This document shows, piece by piece, positions 44,211 through 51,484 of a stretch of DNA of 64,000 nucleotides (positions are counted from its first letter, which is position 1; the number at the start of each line of letters is the position of its first letter). Position numbers and translations under genes: made by a program. The notes under the pieces were generated by a model. That model saw only the letters and a program-made list of their open reading frames with translations. It had not been told where the DNA came from and ran no database searches. Location: contig NZ_JANQDU010000001.1 of NCBI RefSeq assembly GCF_024723735.1, positions 1,240,001 through 1,304,000 on the forward strand. The letters are read 5' to 3'. This stretch comes from Frigidibacter sp. ROC022. GTDB taxonomy: Bacteria; Pseudomonadota; Alphaproteobacteria; Rhodobacterales; Rhodobacteraceae.

Positions 44211-44660
44211 ATGCGCCTCACATCTTTCACGGATTATGGCCTCAGGATGCTGATGCGGATGGCCGGTGCGCCGGACCGCGCGTTTTCCACGGCCGAACTC
44301 GCCGAGGAGTTCGGTCTGTCGCGCAACCATCTGACAAAGATCATGCAGCGCCTTGCGCAGGGCGGGATCGTCACCACCCGCCGCGGTGCCGGCGGCGGGG
44401 CGATGCTGGCGCGACCGGCCCGGGACATACGGCTCGGCGCCCTCGTCCGGCTGCTGGAGCAGGGGCAGGCCATGGTCGAATGCATGGCCAGTGACGGCGG
44501 CGATTGCTCGTTGACGCATTGCTGCCGGCTGAAGGCCCGGCTTCGCAGCGCCGAGGCCGCCTTTCTGTCCGACCTCGACAACTCGACGCTGGCCGATATC
44601 GTGCTGCCGGAAAGGGAGATCGATCGGGCCACCGCCGCGCCGCCGGGGCCGCGGCCATGA
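44211..44660 (+). CDS. nsrR: NsrR-type Rrf2 transcriptional regulator
   Basis: A 149-residue Rrf2 protein. The winged helix reads LTSFTDYGLRMLMRMAG then STAELAEEFGLSRNHLTKIM. The cluster ligands are C91, C99 and C105 (spacing C-x7-C-x5-C, ending CRLKARL), with Asp8 in SFTDYGL at the position that binds the cluster in Streptomyces NsrR. That spacing and the CRLK motif fit NsrR, which senses nitric oxide through a [4Fe-4S] cluster, rather than IscR. It overlaps ccoN by 4 bp, so the regulator is translated with the oxidase. Confidence 0.85.
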   Translation: MRLTSFTDYGLRMLMRMAGAPDRAFSTAELAEEFGLSRNHLTKIMQRLAQGGIVTTRRGAGGGAMLARPARDIRLGALVRLLEQGQAMVECMASDGGDCSLTHCCRLKARLRSAEAAFLSDLDNSTLADIVLPEREIDRATAAPPGPRP

Positions 44661-46288
44661 CCGGCACGCTGAGCATTTCCGAGCGGCAGGTCGGGCTGGC
44701 GCTTGCGGTGGCGCTGACCCTATTGGGGCTGGTGATGGCGGCGGCGGCGCGCCAGGGGCCGATGGCGGTGCATGGCGCGATTGCCGCGGCGCTCGGCCTG
44801 GCGCTGGTCTTCAGGCTTGGCGGCGCGCTGTATGACCCGGAGGTTCCGGCCGGTCGCAGGCAGCGCTTCTACGACGCCCCGACCCGGTTCGGGATCGCGT
44901 TGACGGTGATCTGGGCCATCATCGGCATGGGGGTCGGTGTCTGGGTGGCGGCGCTGCTCTACTGGCCCGAGGCGACGCCGCCCTGGCCCTGGACCAGCTT
45001 CGGCCGCCTGCGGCCGGTCCATACCACGGGCGTGATCTTCGGCTTCGGCGGCAATGCCCTGATCGCGACATCGTTCCATGTCCTGCAACGGACCGCGCGC
45101 GCACGATTGGCGGATTCGATCAGCCCCTGGGCGGTCCTGATCGGCTTCAACCTGTTCTGCATCTGGGCGGTGACCGGCTATCTGATGGGCTCGACCCAGT
45201 CCAAGGAATATGCCGAAGCCGAATGGTATGCCGACCTGTGGCTGGTGGTGGTCTGGGTCACCTATTTCGTCCTCTACATGCGCACCCTCGCGCGGCGGGC
45301 GGAACCGCATATCTACGTCGCCAACTGGTATTACCTGGCCTTCATCCTGGTCGTGGCGATGCTTCACATCGTCAACAACCTCGCGCTTCCGGTCAGCCTT
45401 GCCGGGGCGCGGAGTTTCCCGATCTGGGCCGGGGTGCAGGACGCCATGGTGCAGTGGTGGTATGGCCACAACGCCGTGGCCTTCTTCCTGACCGCCGGGT
45501 TCCTGGGGATGCTCTACTACTTCCTGCCGGTGCGCTCGGGGCGGCCGATATGGTCTTACCGGCTCTCCATCGTCAGTTTCTGGGGCATCGTCTTCTTCTA
45601 CATCTGGGTCGGCTCGCATCACCTGCACTACACCGCGCTGCCCTATTGGGTGCAGACCCTGGGGATGACCTTCTCGGTGATGCTCCTGATCCCGAGCTGG
45701 GCCTCGGCGGGCAACGCCATCGCGACGCTGAACGGCGCCTGGCACAAGGTGCGGGACGACGCCACGCTGCGCTTCATGTTCGTGGCGGCGGTGTTCTACG
45801 GGCTGTCCACCTTCGAAGGGTCGTTCCTGGCGATCCGGCCGGTCAATTCGCTGTCGCATTACACGGACTGGACGGTCGGGCATGTCCATTCCGGGACTCT
45901 GGGCTGGGTCGCGATGATCATCTTCGGAGCGATCTACACCCTGGCCCCGCAGCTGTCGGGGCGCGAGACCATGGCCTGGCCGCGCGCGGTCGAGTGGCAT
46001 TTCTGGCTCGCCGTGACGGGGGCCCTCATCTATGTCGTGGCGCTTTGGAATGCGGGGATCACCCAGGGGCTGATGTGGCGCAGCTATGACGACAACGGGG
46101 CGCTGTCCTACAGCTTCCTGCAATCGGTCATGGCGATGGCGCCCTACTATCTGATGCGCACCATCGGCGGTGCCCTGTTCCTGAGCGGCGCGATCCTTTG
46201 TGCGCTGAACACCCGTGCCACGATGCGCCGCGCGACCGGCGCGGTGCGGGCCTGGGATCGACCGCTCGTTCCCGGGCCGGCGGAGTAG
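44657..46288 (+). CDS. ccoN: cbb3-type cytochrome c oxidase catalytic subunit CcoN
   Basis: A 543-residue heme-copper oxidase subunit I with about 14 membrane helices. Heme b and high-spin heme/CuB histidines lie in HTTGVIFGFGGN (about residue 121), GHNAV (about 270), GSHHLHYTALPYW (about 321) and GHVHSGTLGWV (about 407). It is a genuine CcoN rather than a NO reductase, but diverges from classical CcoN in some loops (for example EGSFLAIRPVNS where most have EGPMMSIK). It starts ATG 44657, overlapping nsrR. It reduces oxygen to water and pumps protons. Confidence 0.93.
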   Translation: MTGTLSISERQVGLALAVALTLLGLVMAAAARQGPMAVHGAIAAALGLALVFRLGGALYDPEVPAGRRQRFYDAPTRFGIALTVIWAIIGMGVGVWVAALLYWPEATPPWPWTSFGRLRPVHTTGVIFGFGGNALIATSFHVLQRTARARLADSISPWAVLIGFNLFCIWAVTGYLMGSTQSKEYAEAEWYADLWLVVVWVTYFVLYMRTLARRAEPHIYVANWYYLAFILVVAMLHIVNNLALPVSLAGARSFPIWAGVQDAMVQWWYGHNAVAFFLTAGFLGMLYYFLPVRSGRPIWSYRLSIVSFWGIVFFYIWVGSHHLHYTALPYWVQTLGMTFSVMLLIPSWASAGNAIATLNGAWHKVRDDATLRFMFVAAVFYGLSTFEGSFLAIRPVNSLSHYTDWTVGHVHSGTLGWVAMIIFGAIYTLAPQLSGRETMAWPRAVEWHFWLAVTGALIYVVALWNAGITQGLMWRSYDDNGALSYSFLQSVMAMAPYYLMRTIGGALFLSGAILCALNTRATMRRATGAVRAWDRPLVPGPAE

Positions 46289-46292
46289 ACCG

Positions 46293-47021
46293 ATGCTGCG
46301 CCTGCATTACAACCTCGAGAAACTGTCGATGGGCATGGTCGTGGGGATCATCGTCGCCGCCTCGATCGGCGGTGCGGTCGAGATCGCGCCTCTGTTCACC
46401 ATCGATGAAACGGTTGTCGCCCCCGACGACCTGCGCCCGCACACCCCGCTGGAACTGGCCGGGCGCGAGATATTCATCCGCGAAGGATGCTATGCCTGCC
46501 ACAGCCAGATGGTGCGCTCGCTGGCGGACGAGATCGACCGATACGGTCCCTATTCCCTGGCGGGCGAAAGCGCGTGGGACCACCCGATGCTCTGGGGGTC
46601 CAAGCGCACGGGCCCCGACCTGGCGCGGATCGGCGGCAAGTATTCCGACGCCTGGCATGTCGCCCATCTCCTTGATCCGCGCAGCGTCGTGCCGGCCTCG
46701 ATCATGCCGGCCTATCCCTGGCTGACGCGGTCGCTCGATACCCGGGTCCTGCCGGGCGCCCTGGCGACGCTGGCGGTGCTGGGCGTGCCCTATTCCGAGG
46801 CGATGATCGACCGGGCCGAGACCGATGCCCTGGCCCAGTCGCGCCCCGACAGCGATGCCGCCGAGGATGTCCTTGCACGTTACGGCGACGCGGTTGCGCT
46901 GCGCAGTTTCGATGGCGACCCGTCACGGCTGACCGAACTGGATGCCCTGGTGGCCTATCTCCAGTCGATCGGCACGCTGACGGCCGCCGCGCAGGAGGAA
47001 CTGGAGGAGGCCGGCAAGTGA
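46293..47021 (+). CDS. ccoO: cbb3 oxidase monoheme subunit CcoO
   Basis: A 242-residue inner-membrane cytochrome c with one N-terminal helix (about residues 13-33) and a heme-binding motif CYACH (C66, C69, H70). The heme methionine is probably in VPASIMPAYPWL, preceded by GPDLARIGGKYSDAWHVAHL, both typical of CcoO. It passes electrons from CcoP to CcoN. It starts 4 bp after ccoN; the stop overlaps ccoQ. Confidence 0.94.
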   Translation: MLRLHYNLEKLSMGMVVGIIVAASIGGAVEIAPLFTIDETVVAPDDLRPHTPLELAGREIFIREGCYACHSQMVRSLADEIDRYGPYSLAGESAWDHPMLWGSKRTGPDLARIGGKYSDAWHVAHLLDPRSVVPASIMPAYPWLTRSLDTRVLPGALATLAVLGVPYSEAMIDRAETDALAQSRPDSDAAEDVLARYGDAVALRSFDGDPSRLTELDALVAYLQSIGTLTAAAQEELEEAGK

Positions 47022-47179
47022 CCCACGATCTGTTCCTGTTCCTGTCCAAGACCGTCGGCCTGTTCTGGCTGATGGGCTTTTTCCTGATTGTCGTGATCCG
47101 GGCCTACGCCCCCTCGCGCCGTGCCGCGCAGGAGCAGGCCGCGCGGTCGATTCTCGTGGAGCGGGGCGAAGATGACTGA
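47018..47179 (+). CDS. ccoQ: cbb3 oxidase small subunit CcoQ (GTG start)
   Basis: A 53-residue protein with a single transmembrane helix (residues ~10-29) and a basic, then acidic tail ending RGEDD. The GTG at 47018 overlaps the ccoO stop (GTGA), and the 3' end overlaps the ccoP ATG by 8 bp. Its size, topology and place between ccoO and ccoP identify CcoQ, which stabilises the oxidase core. Confidence 0.85.
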   Translation: MTHDLFLFLSKTVGLFWLMGFFLIVVIRAYAPSRRAAQEQAARSILVERGEDD

Positions 47180-48098
47180 TGCGACGGATCCGGGGCGGCG
47201 GCACTCCGCCGGCCATCATGGCGGCGACCGTCCCGTCGATCCGGTGACGGGCCATGAAACCACCGGCCACGACTGGGGCGGCATCACCGAACTCAACACG
47301 GCATTCCCGAGGATCGTGATCTGGGCGCTGGTCCTGGCTTTTTCCTATTCGGTCATCGCCTGGATCCTGCTGCCCGCCTGGCCCTTGGGGCATGATTACA
47401 CGCGCGGCCTGCTGGGGCTGGACCAGAGCGAGGAGGCGGTCAGGGAGTATCGCGAGATGGAGCGCGCCCGGGCCGACTGGCTTGCCCCGTTCGCCTCCGC
47501 CGAATTTGCCGCGCTGGCCTCGGATGCGCCCCTGATGGCGCGGGCCATGCCGGCCGCCGCGCGGCTCTTTGCAGACAACTGCGCCGCCTGCCATCAGGCG
47601 AAGGGGACTGGCGGGCCGGGCTTCCCGAACCTCGTCGATGCCGACTGGTTGTGGGGCGGCGATCCGGAAGAGATCGCCGAGACCCTGCGCGTCGGCGTCA
47701 ACAGCACGCATCCAGACACCCGGGTCAGCCAGATGCTGGCCTTCGGACGCGACGGCATCCTGCCCGCCGGGGACATCGAACTGCTGGTCGATCATGTCCT
47801 GGCCCTGTCCAGGGGAGAGGACGCCGCCGACGGCCCCGGTGCGGAACTGTTTGCCGAGAACTGCGCCGCCTGCCACGGCGAGGGCGGTGTCGGCGGGCTC
47901 GGGATCGGCGCTCCGGCGCTGAACGACGGCGACTGGCTCTATGGCGGCAGCCCCGGGCAGATCAGGACGACCCTCAGACAGGGGCGGCAGGGCGTGATGC
48001 CCTCGTGGGAAGGCCGGCTCAGCCCGTCCGAGATCAACCTGCTGGCGCTCTACGTCGAAAGGCTCGGCAAGGGGAACCGGAACGAGGCCCGCGAATGA
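47172..48098 (+). CDS. ccoP: cbb3 oxidase diheme subunit CcoP
   Basis: A 308-residue cytochrome c. It has an N-terminal ~40 residues rich in His and Gly, a transmembrane helix (about 47-70), and two CxxCH sites, both CAACH (C137-C140-H141 and C231-C234-H235). Each heme domain has the following WLWGG/WLYGG turn seen in CcoP. It accepts electrons from cytochrome c. The ATG at 47172 lies within the ccoQ 3' end. Confidence 0.94.
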   Translation: MTDATDPGRRHSAGHHGGDRPVDPVTGHETTGHDWGGITELNTAFPRIVIWALVLAFSYSVIAWILLPAWPLGHDYTRGLLGLDQSEEAVREYREMERARADWLAPFASAEFAALASDAPLMARAMPAAARLFADNCAACHQAKGTGGPGFPNLVDADWLWGGDPEEIAETLRVGVNSTHPDTRVSQMLAFGRDGILPAGDIELLVDHVLALSRGEDAADGPGAELFAENCAACHGEGGVGGLGIGAPALNDGDWLYGGSPGQIRTTLRQGRQGVMPSWEGRLSPSEINLLALYVERLGKGNRNEARE

Positions 48099-48256
48099 CC
48101 GCCCCCGCGCAACGTCGTCTGGCCATTCTCGGCGCGCTGTTGCTGGCGGGCCTGTTCGTGGCCGCCAACATTCACCTGCTGGGCGTCGCCCTGACGTCGC
48201 GGAGCGCCTGCGTTCCGGCGGCGCCGGACAAGCCCCCGGCAAAGCGCGTCTGCTGA
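48095..48256 (+). CDS. Small membrane protein of the cbb3 operon, unknown function
   Basis: A 53-residue protein overlapping the ccoP stop by 4 bp. It has one transmembrane helix (about residues 9-31) and a C-terminal tail with two cysteines (SACVPAAPDK and the terminal KRVC). The tail is likely periplasmic. It is not CcoQ, CcoH or CcoS by sequence. Co-translation argues for a subunit or assembly factor of this oxidase. Confidence 0.65.
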   Translation: MTAPAQRRLAILGALLLAGLFVAANIHLLGVALTSRSACVPAAPDKPPAKRVC

Positions 48257-48266
48257 GGAGACGGCC

Positions 48267-49070
48267 ATGCTCGAACCTCTTCCAACATTGCATCCGCCGC
48301 GCCGCCCGCCGCCGGCATTCGCCCGCCACCTGCCGACCGGCACGGCGTTCGACTGGCTTGCGTCGGGCTGGCGCGATTTCCGGCACCAGCCCTGGCCGAG
48401 CCTGGCCTACGGGCTGTTCATGTTCGTGCTGTCGGTCGCGGTTCTGGCCATGCTCCACGCCGCCGGGATGCTGTATCTGGCCTTTCCGGCAACCGCGGGC
48501 TTTCTGATCGTCGGGCCTTTCCTGGCCCTTGGCCTGTACGAAAAGAGCCGCCGTCTTGCCGCCGGTCAGCCGGTTTCTCTCCGGGCCATGCTGGTTGTCC
48601 GGCCGGCATCCGGGGGGCAGCTCGCCTATGCCGGCCTGATGCTCGGCCTGCTTGTGCTGTTCTGGCTGCGGGCAGCCGATCTGCTTTACGCGCTGTTCTT
48701 CGGACTGGCGGCCTTTCCGGGGGTGAGCGATGCCCTGGTCAATGTGCTCACCACACCGCGCGGCTGGCTGCTGATCGCGGTCGGATCGGCCGTGGGCGGG
48801 CTTTTCGCCGCATTCGCCTTCGCCATCAGCCTGTTTTCGATTCCGATGCTCATGAGCGAGAAGCGCGACGCGTTGACGGCGCTCGGGCTCAGCTTTGCCA
48901 TGACGGTCCAGAACCTGCGCCCGGTGCTGGTCTGGGGGATGATCGTCGCCCTGGGGCTGGCGCTGTCGGCGGCGACCGGGCTGCTGGGGCTGATCGTCGT
49001 CTATCCGGTGCTCGGGCACGGCACTTGGGCGGTCTGGCGCGCGATCGCTGCGGGACGGGCTGGGGCATGA
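48267..49070 (+). CDS. DUF2189 membrane protein
   Basis: A 267-residue protein with about six transmembrane helices. DUF2189 landmarks are DWLASGWRDFRHQPWPSLAYG near residue 30, LALGLYEKSRRLAAGQPVS, LIAVGSAVGGLFAAFAFAIS and LLGLIVVYPVLGHGTWAVWRA at the end. The family is repeatedly found beside cbb3 oxidase or heme-copper oxidase genes. Its function is unknown. It lies 10 bp after the small membrane gene and overlaps ccoS by 4 bp. Confidence 0.85.
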   Translation: MLEPLPTLHPPRRPPPAFARHLPTGTAFDWLASGWRDFRHQPWPSLAYGLFMFVLSVAVLAMLHAAGMLYLAFPATAGFLIVGPFLALGLYEKSRRLAAGQPVSLRAMLVVRPASGGQLAYAGLMLGLLVLFWLRAADLLYALFFGLAAFPGVSDALVNVLTTPRGWLLIAVGSAVGGLFAAFAFAISLFSIPMLMSEKRDALTALGLSFAMTVQNLRPVLVWGMIVALGLALSAATGLLGLIVVYPVLGHGTWAVWRAIAAGRAGA

Positions 49071-49234
49071 GCTTCATGGTCCTCATCCCTCTGTCGATCG
49101 GCATGGGGGGCATCGGTCTCGTCGCCTTCTTCTGGGCGGTGAGGCACGACCAGTTCGACGACCCGGATGGCGCCGCCTGGCGGGTCATTTCGGACGGCGA
49201 GATATCGACGAAACCCGAAACAGAGAAGGAATAG
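49067..49234 (+). CDS. ccoS: cbb3 oxidase maturation protein CcoS
   Basis: A 55-residue protein with one membrane helix and the CcoS pattern: MSFMVLIPLSIGMGGIGLVA followed by FFWAVRHDQFDDPDGAAWR. CcoS is needed to insert cofactors into CcoN. It overlaps the DUF2189 stop by 4 bp. The other common factors (ccoG, ccoH, ccoI) are not in this window. Confidence 0.92.
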   Translation: MSFMVLIPLSIGMGGIGLVAFFWAVRHDQFDDPDGAAWRVISDGEISTKPETEKE

Positions 49235-49237
49235 GAC

Positions 49238-49471
49238 ATGGAGAACTGGCTGCCCACACTGATCACCGACACGCCGACCAAGGGTTACGACCTTGCCGTG
49301 AAGATGGCGCGGATAGCGGTGAAACTGACCCAGCCCGACGCCGCCGAACGCGACCGGCTGCGCCCCGAATACGCCGGCGACGCCGATGCGCTGATCGCCG
49401 TTTCGCAGGTGGTGGCCACCAATTTCGCCACCGTTGCCGCCGCGAACGGCTATTGGCGCGACAAGGCCTGA
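49238..49471 (+). CDS. Hexameric tyrosine-coordinated heme protein (HTHP)
   Basis: A 77-residue protein that aligns end to end, from memory, with HTHP of Silicibacter pomeroyi, whose structure shows a ring of six subunits with heme bound by a tyrosine. The segments WLPTLIT, YDLAVKMARIAVK, TQPDAAERDRLRPEY, ALIAVSQVVATNF and AAANGYW are all shared. Tyr45 is at the position of the heme ligand. HTHP has weak peroxidase and catalase activity. It starts 3 bp after ccoS, with AGGAC ahead of the ATG, and so ends the oxidase operon. Confidence 0.9.
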   Translation: MENWLPTLITDTPTKGYDLAVKMARIAVKLTQPDAAERDRLRPEYAGDADALIAVSQVVATNFATVAAANGYWRDKA

Positions 49472-49867
49472 ACAGCGCCGAGGGGGCAGGGGCGTGGCGA
49501 AGCGGGGACAGATGCGGGTTTCGGCTTGCCTGCCTACCGATCTTCACCACACAGGCGAGCGAAGACGTGCCAACGGTGGCGCAATCGTCGGCCATGGCAG
49601 TGGCTGCGTTGCCCTGGCCGGGGCGTTCTCGGAGGCGCGCGCTTGCTCACACCAATCTCGATGCGCCCGGCCAAAGGGGGCATCAGCATGGATCGATAGC
49701 GGGCGGATACCCGACTTGGAGCGATTGGCGTGCGGAAATGGCCGGGCAGGTTCGGGGCGTCAGAGCCCGACCGGTCACATCCTTTCAGCGGGTGGCGCGT
49801 GTAGACCGAATGGTTCCGGTAAGGTACCAATTGCCGTCCAGACAAAAAAGTATCATCAATCCGAACC
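49472..49867. other. Intergenic region between HTHP and the GntR gene
   Basis: About 395 bp with no convincing gene on either strand; frames are broken and codon use is irregular. No hairpin terminator with a T-tract follows HTHP. A candidate operator lies near the right end. Confidence 0.5.
49811..49829. promoter_or_regulatory. Candidate GntR operator
   Basis: TGGTTCC-GGTAA-GGTACCA, a dyad with 6 of 7 matching arm positions (49811-49817 and 49823-49829). It lies 39-57 bp before the GntR start. TGGT...ACCA dyads are typical of the HutC/UTRA branch of GntR regulators, so autoregulation is plausible. Confidence 0.45.
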
Positions 49868-50746
49868 ATGACGACACATTCGCAGTCCAGTTCGCGCCAC
49901 AAGCGCCAGGCGGCGGCGCTCCGGACGCTTGCTGCAGAGCCTACCGATCCGAAGGATGCCGGTCTGCCGAAGTATCGTCGGTTGATGTATCTTCTTCAGC
50001 GCATGGTCGATCAGGGCCACTGGAAGCCGGGCGACGAGATCCTCGGAGAGCGCGAACTGGCCCGGCTCATGGATGTGAGCCTGGGCACGGTCCAGAAAGC
50101 GCTTGGCCTCATGGCCGACAACGGCGCTCTGGTGCGCGAACACGGCCGCGGCACCTTCGTCACCGGCGGACGGACCCCGCAGGAGGACATCTGGTACTAT
50201 CGTTTCGCCGCTGAGGACGAAACCGAGCTGTTGCCGATCTATGCACGTGTGCTGAGCTTGTCCGTCATCTCGGAACGCGGGCCCTGGTCGGGGTTCCTGC
50301 AGGGCGCCGACGAGTTTGTGCGGATCCGTCGGCTGATGTCGGTCAACCACGAGTTCGATCTGTTCTCCGAAGTCTATCTGGATGCCGGGAAATTCGGGCG
50401 CATCGCGCAAATTCCGCCCGATGTCCTGCACGGTGCCGCCATCTACCGGATGCTGGACAAAGAATTCGGGATGCCCACCCGCCGCGTTGCGCAACAGCTG
50501 CGGTTTCGGGCCCTGCCTGACGAAGTGGTGGAAGAACTGGGCCTGAGAAAGGGCACGGACGGGATCGAACTGACCATCCTGTCCTACGACATGAACAATC
50601 GTCCGCTGATGTATCAGCGCGCCTTCATCCCGCCGAATGATCGCGTCATGCAGGTGAGCGACATGTCCCTGACGGTCACTCGGGGTCGTTCGGGGGGCGC
50701 CCTGACCGGGATCGAGATCGAGGCGCCGGACACACCGACGGGTTGA
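49868..50746 (+). CDS. GntR-family regulator, HutC/UTRA type
   Basis: A 292-residue transcription factor. The GntR winged helix spans about residues 39-105 (YRRLMYLLQRMVDQGHWKPG, GERELARLMDVSLGTVQKAL, then HGRGTFV). The UTRA effector domain fills about 110-280 (FVRIRRLMSVN, YDMNNRPLMYQRAFIPPNDR). UTRA regulators usually bind sugar phosphates, phosphonates or amines. It lies upstream of the phosphodiester transport and catabolism operon, which it probably controls. It is convergent with the histidine phosphatase gene. Confidence 0.88.
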   Translation: MTTHSQSSSRHKRQAAALRTLAAEPTDPKDAGLPKYRRLMYLLQRMVDQGHWKPGDEILGERELARLMDVSLGTVQKALGLMADNGALVREHGRGTFVTGGRTPQEDIWYYRFAAEDETELLPIYARVLSLSVISERGPWSGFLQGADEFVRIRRLMSVNHEFDLFSEVYLDAGKFGRIAQIPPDVLHGAAIYRMLDKEFGMPTRRVAQQLRFRALPDEVVEELGLRKGTDGIELTILSYDMNNRPLMYQRAFIPPNDRVMQVSDMSLTVTRGRSGGALTGIEIEAPDTPTG

Positions 50747-50763
50747 ATCCCTCTTGCCCGGGG

Positions 50764-51318
50764 TCAGGTCGGGGGCAGGGAAGACCAGGCCGGAATCATT
50801 CCCAGGGGGGCGACCCGGATCGGCGTCGCGTTCGGAATGGCGTTTTCCTCGGGCCGCAACCCGATCCGCGCGCAGATCGCCCGCCAGGTGCCTGCATGTC
50901 CGACGATCAGATTGCCGCTGCCATTGATCCTCTCCAGGGTGCTTTCGCAGCGTCGGCGGAAGGTTTCCCAGCTTTCGCCACCGGGGGGATCGGCAAAATA
51001 GTCCGGCCGGTCATCGAGCGGCCGGCCTTCAAGCTGCCCGAAGCCGCGTTCTTCGATGCCCGGCAGCGGCTCGACCGGTAGTCCGAGTTCCCGCGCGACG
51101 ATCTCTGCTGTTTCATGCGCCCTCGCCATCGGGCTGGCGAGAATGCGTGTAATGCCTTCGCCGGCAAGCGCCGGTGCGGCGGACCGCGCCTGATCGCGGC
51201 CGCGATCGGTCAGTGGAACGTCCAGACTTCCCGCAATCAGGCCTGACCGGTTCGCCTCGCTTTCGCCATGTCGGAGAAAGCTGAAGCCGATCTCGAAAAT
51301 GTTCGCCTGCCCGTTCAT
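50764..51318 (-). CDS. Histidine phosphatase family protein
   Basis: A 184-residue phosphoglycerate-mutase-like enzyme. The catalytic RHG lies in FSFLRHGESEANRSGLIAGS, followed by LTDRGRDQA, an arginine in ILASPMARAHETAE, the acid/base glutamate in EERGFGQLEG, and the second histidine in NLIVGHAGTWRA. It is a cytosolic phosphatase of unknown substrate. It is divergent from the transporter operon, sharing its 166-bp control region, which fits a role in the same pathway. Confidence 0.88.
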   Translation of the reverse strand: MNGQANIFEIGFSFLRHGESEANRSGLIAGSLDVPLTDRGRDQARSAAPALAGEGITRILASPMARAHETAEIVARELGLPVEPLPGIEERGFGQLEGRPLDDRPDYFADPPGGESWETFRRRCESTLERINGSGNLIVGHAGTWRAICARIGLRPEENAIPNATPIRVAPLGMIPAWSSLPPT

Positions 51319-51484
51319 CCCGCCGCCTCCGAGGTCGTGTTACAATACTGGTCTACCTGTCCCGGCAGCAACTGCTGATACAAACTGGATTGATTCGTAT
51401 ACGACGATGTGCTATACAGCTCTATAGCTGTTATCAAGAGTAGTCGGGTATCCGACCAAAAATCGCCTCTGCAGGGAGCATTCC
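51319..51484. promoter_or_regulatory. Divergent control region with operon promoter and operator
   Basis: TTGATT (51390-51395), a 17-bp spacer and TATACA (51413-51418) form a good plus-strand promoter. The dyad ACAGCT-CTAT-AGCTGT (51416-51431) overlaps the -10 box and start site, a natural place for a repressor. A CGTATACG palindrome (51396-51403) lies in the spacer. GGGAG precedes the ATG at 51485. Confidence 0.6.

Noticed and set aside
44657-46288. ccoN as a nitric oxide reductase, suggested by the NsrR neighbour
   Set aside because: The presence of CcoO, CcoQ, diheme CcoP and CcoS, plus CcoN-type GSHHLHYTALPYW and GHVHSG segments, identifies a cbb3 oxidase.
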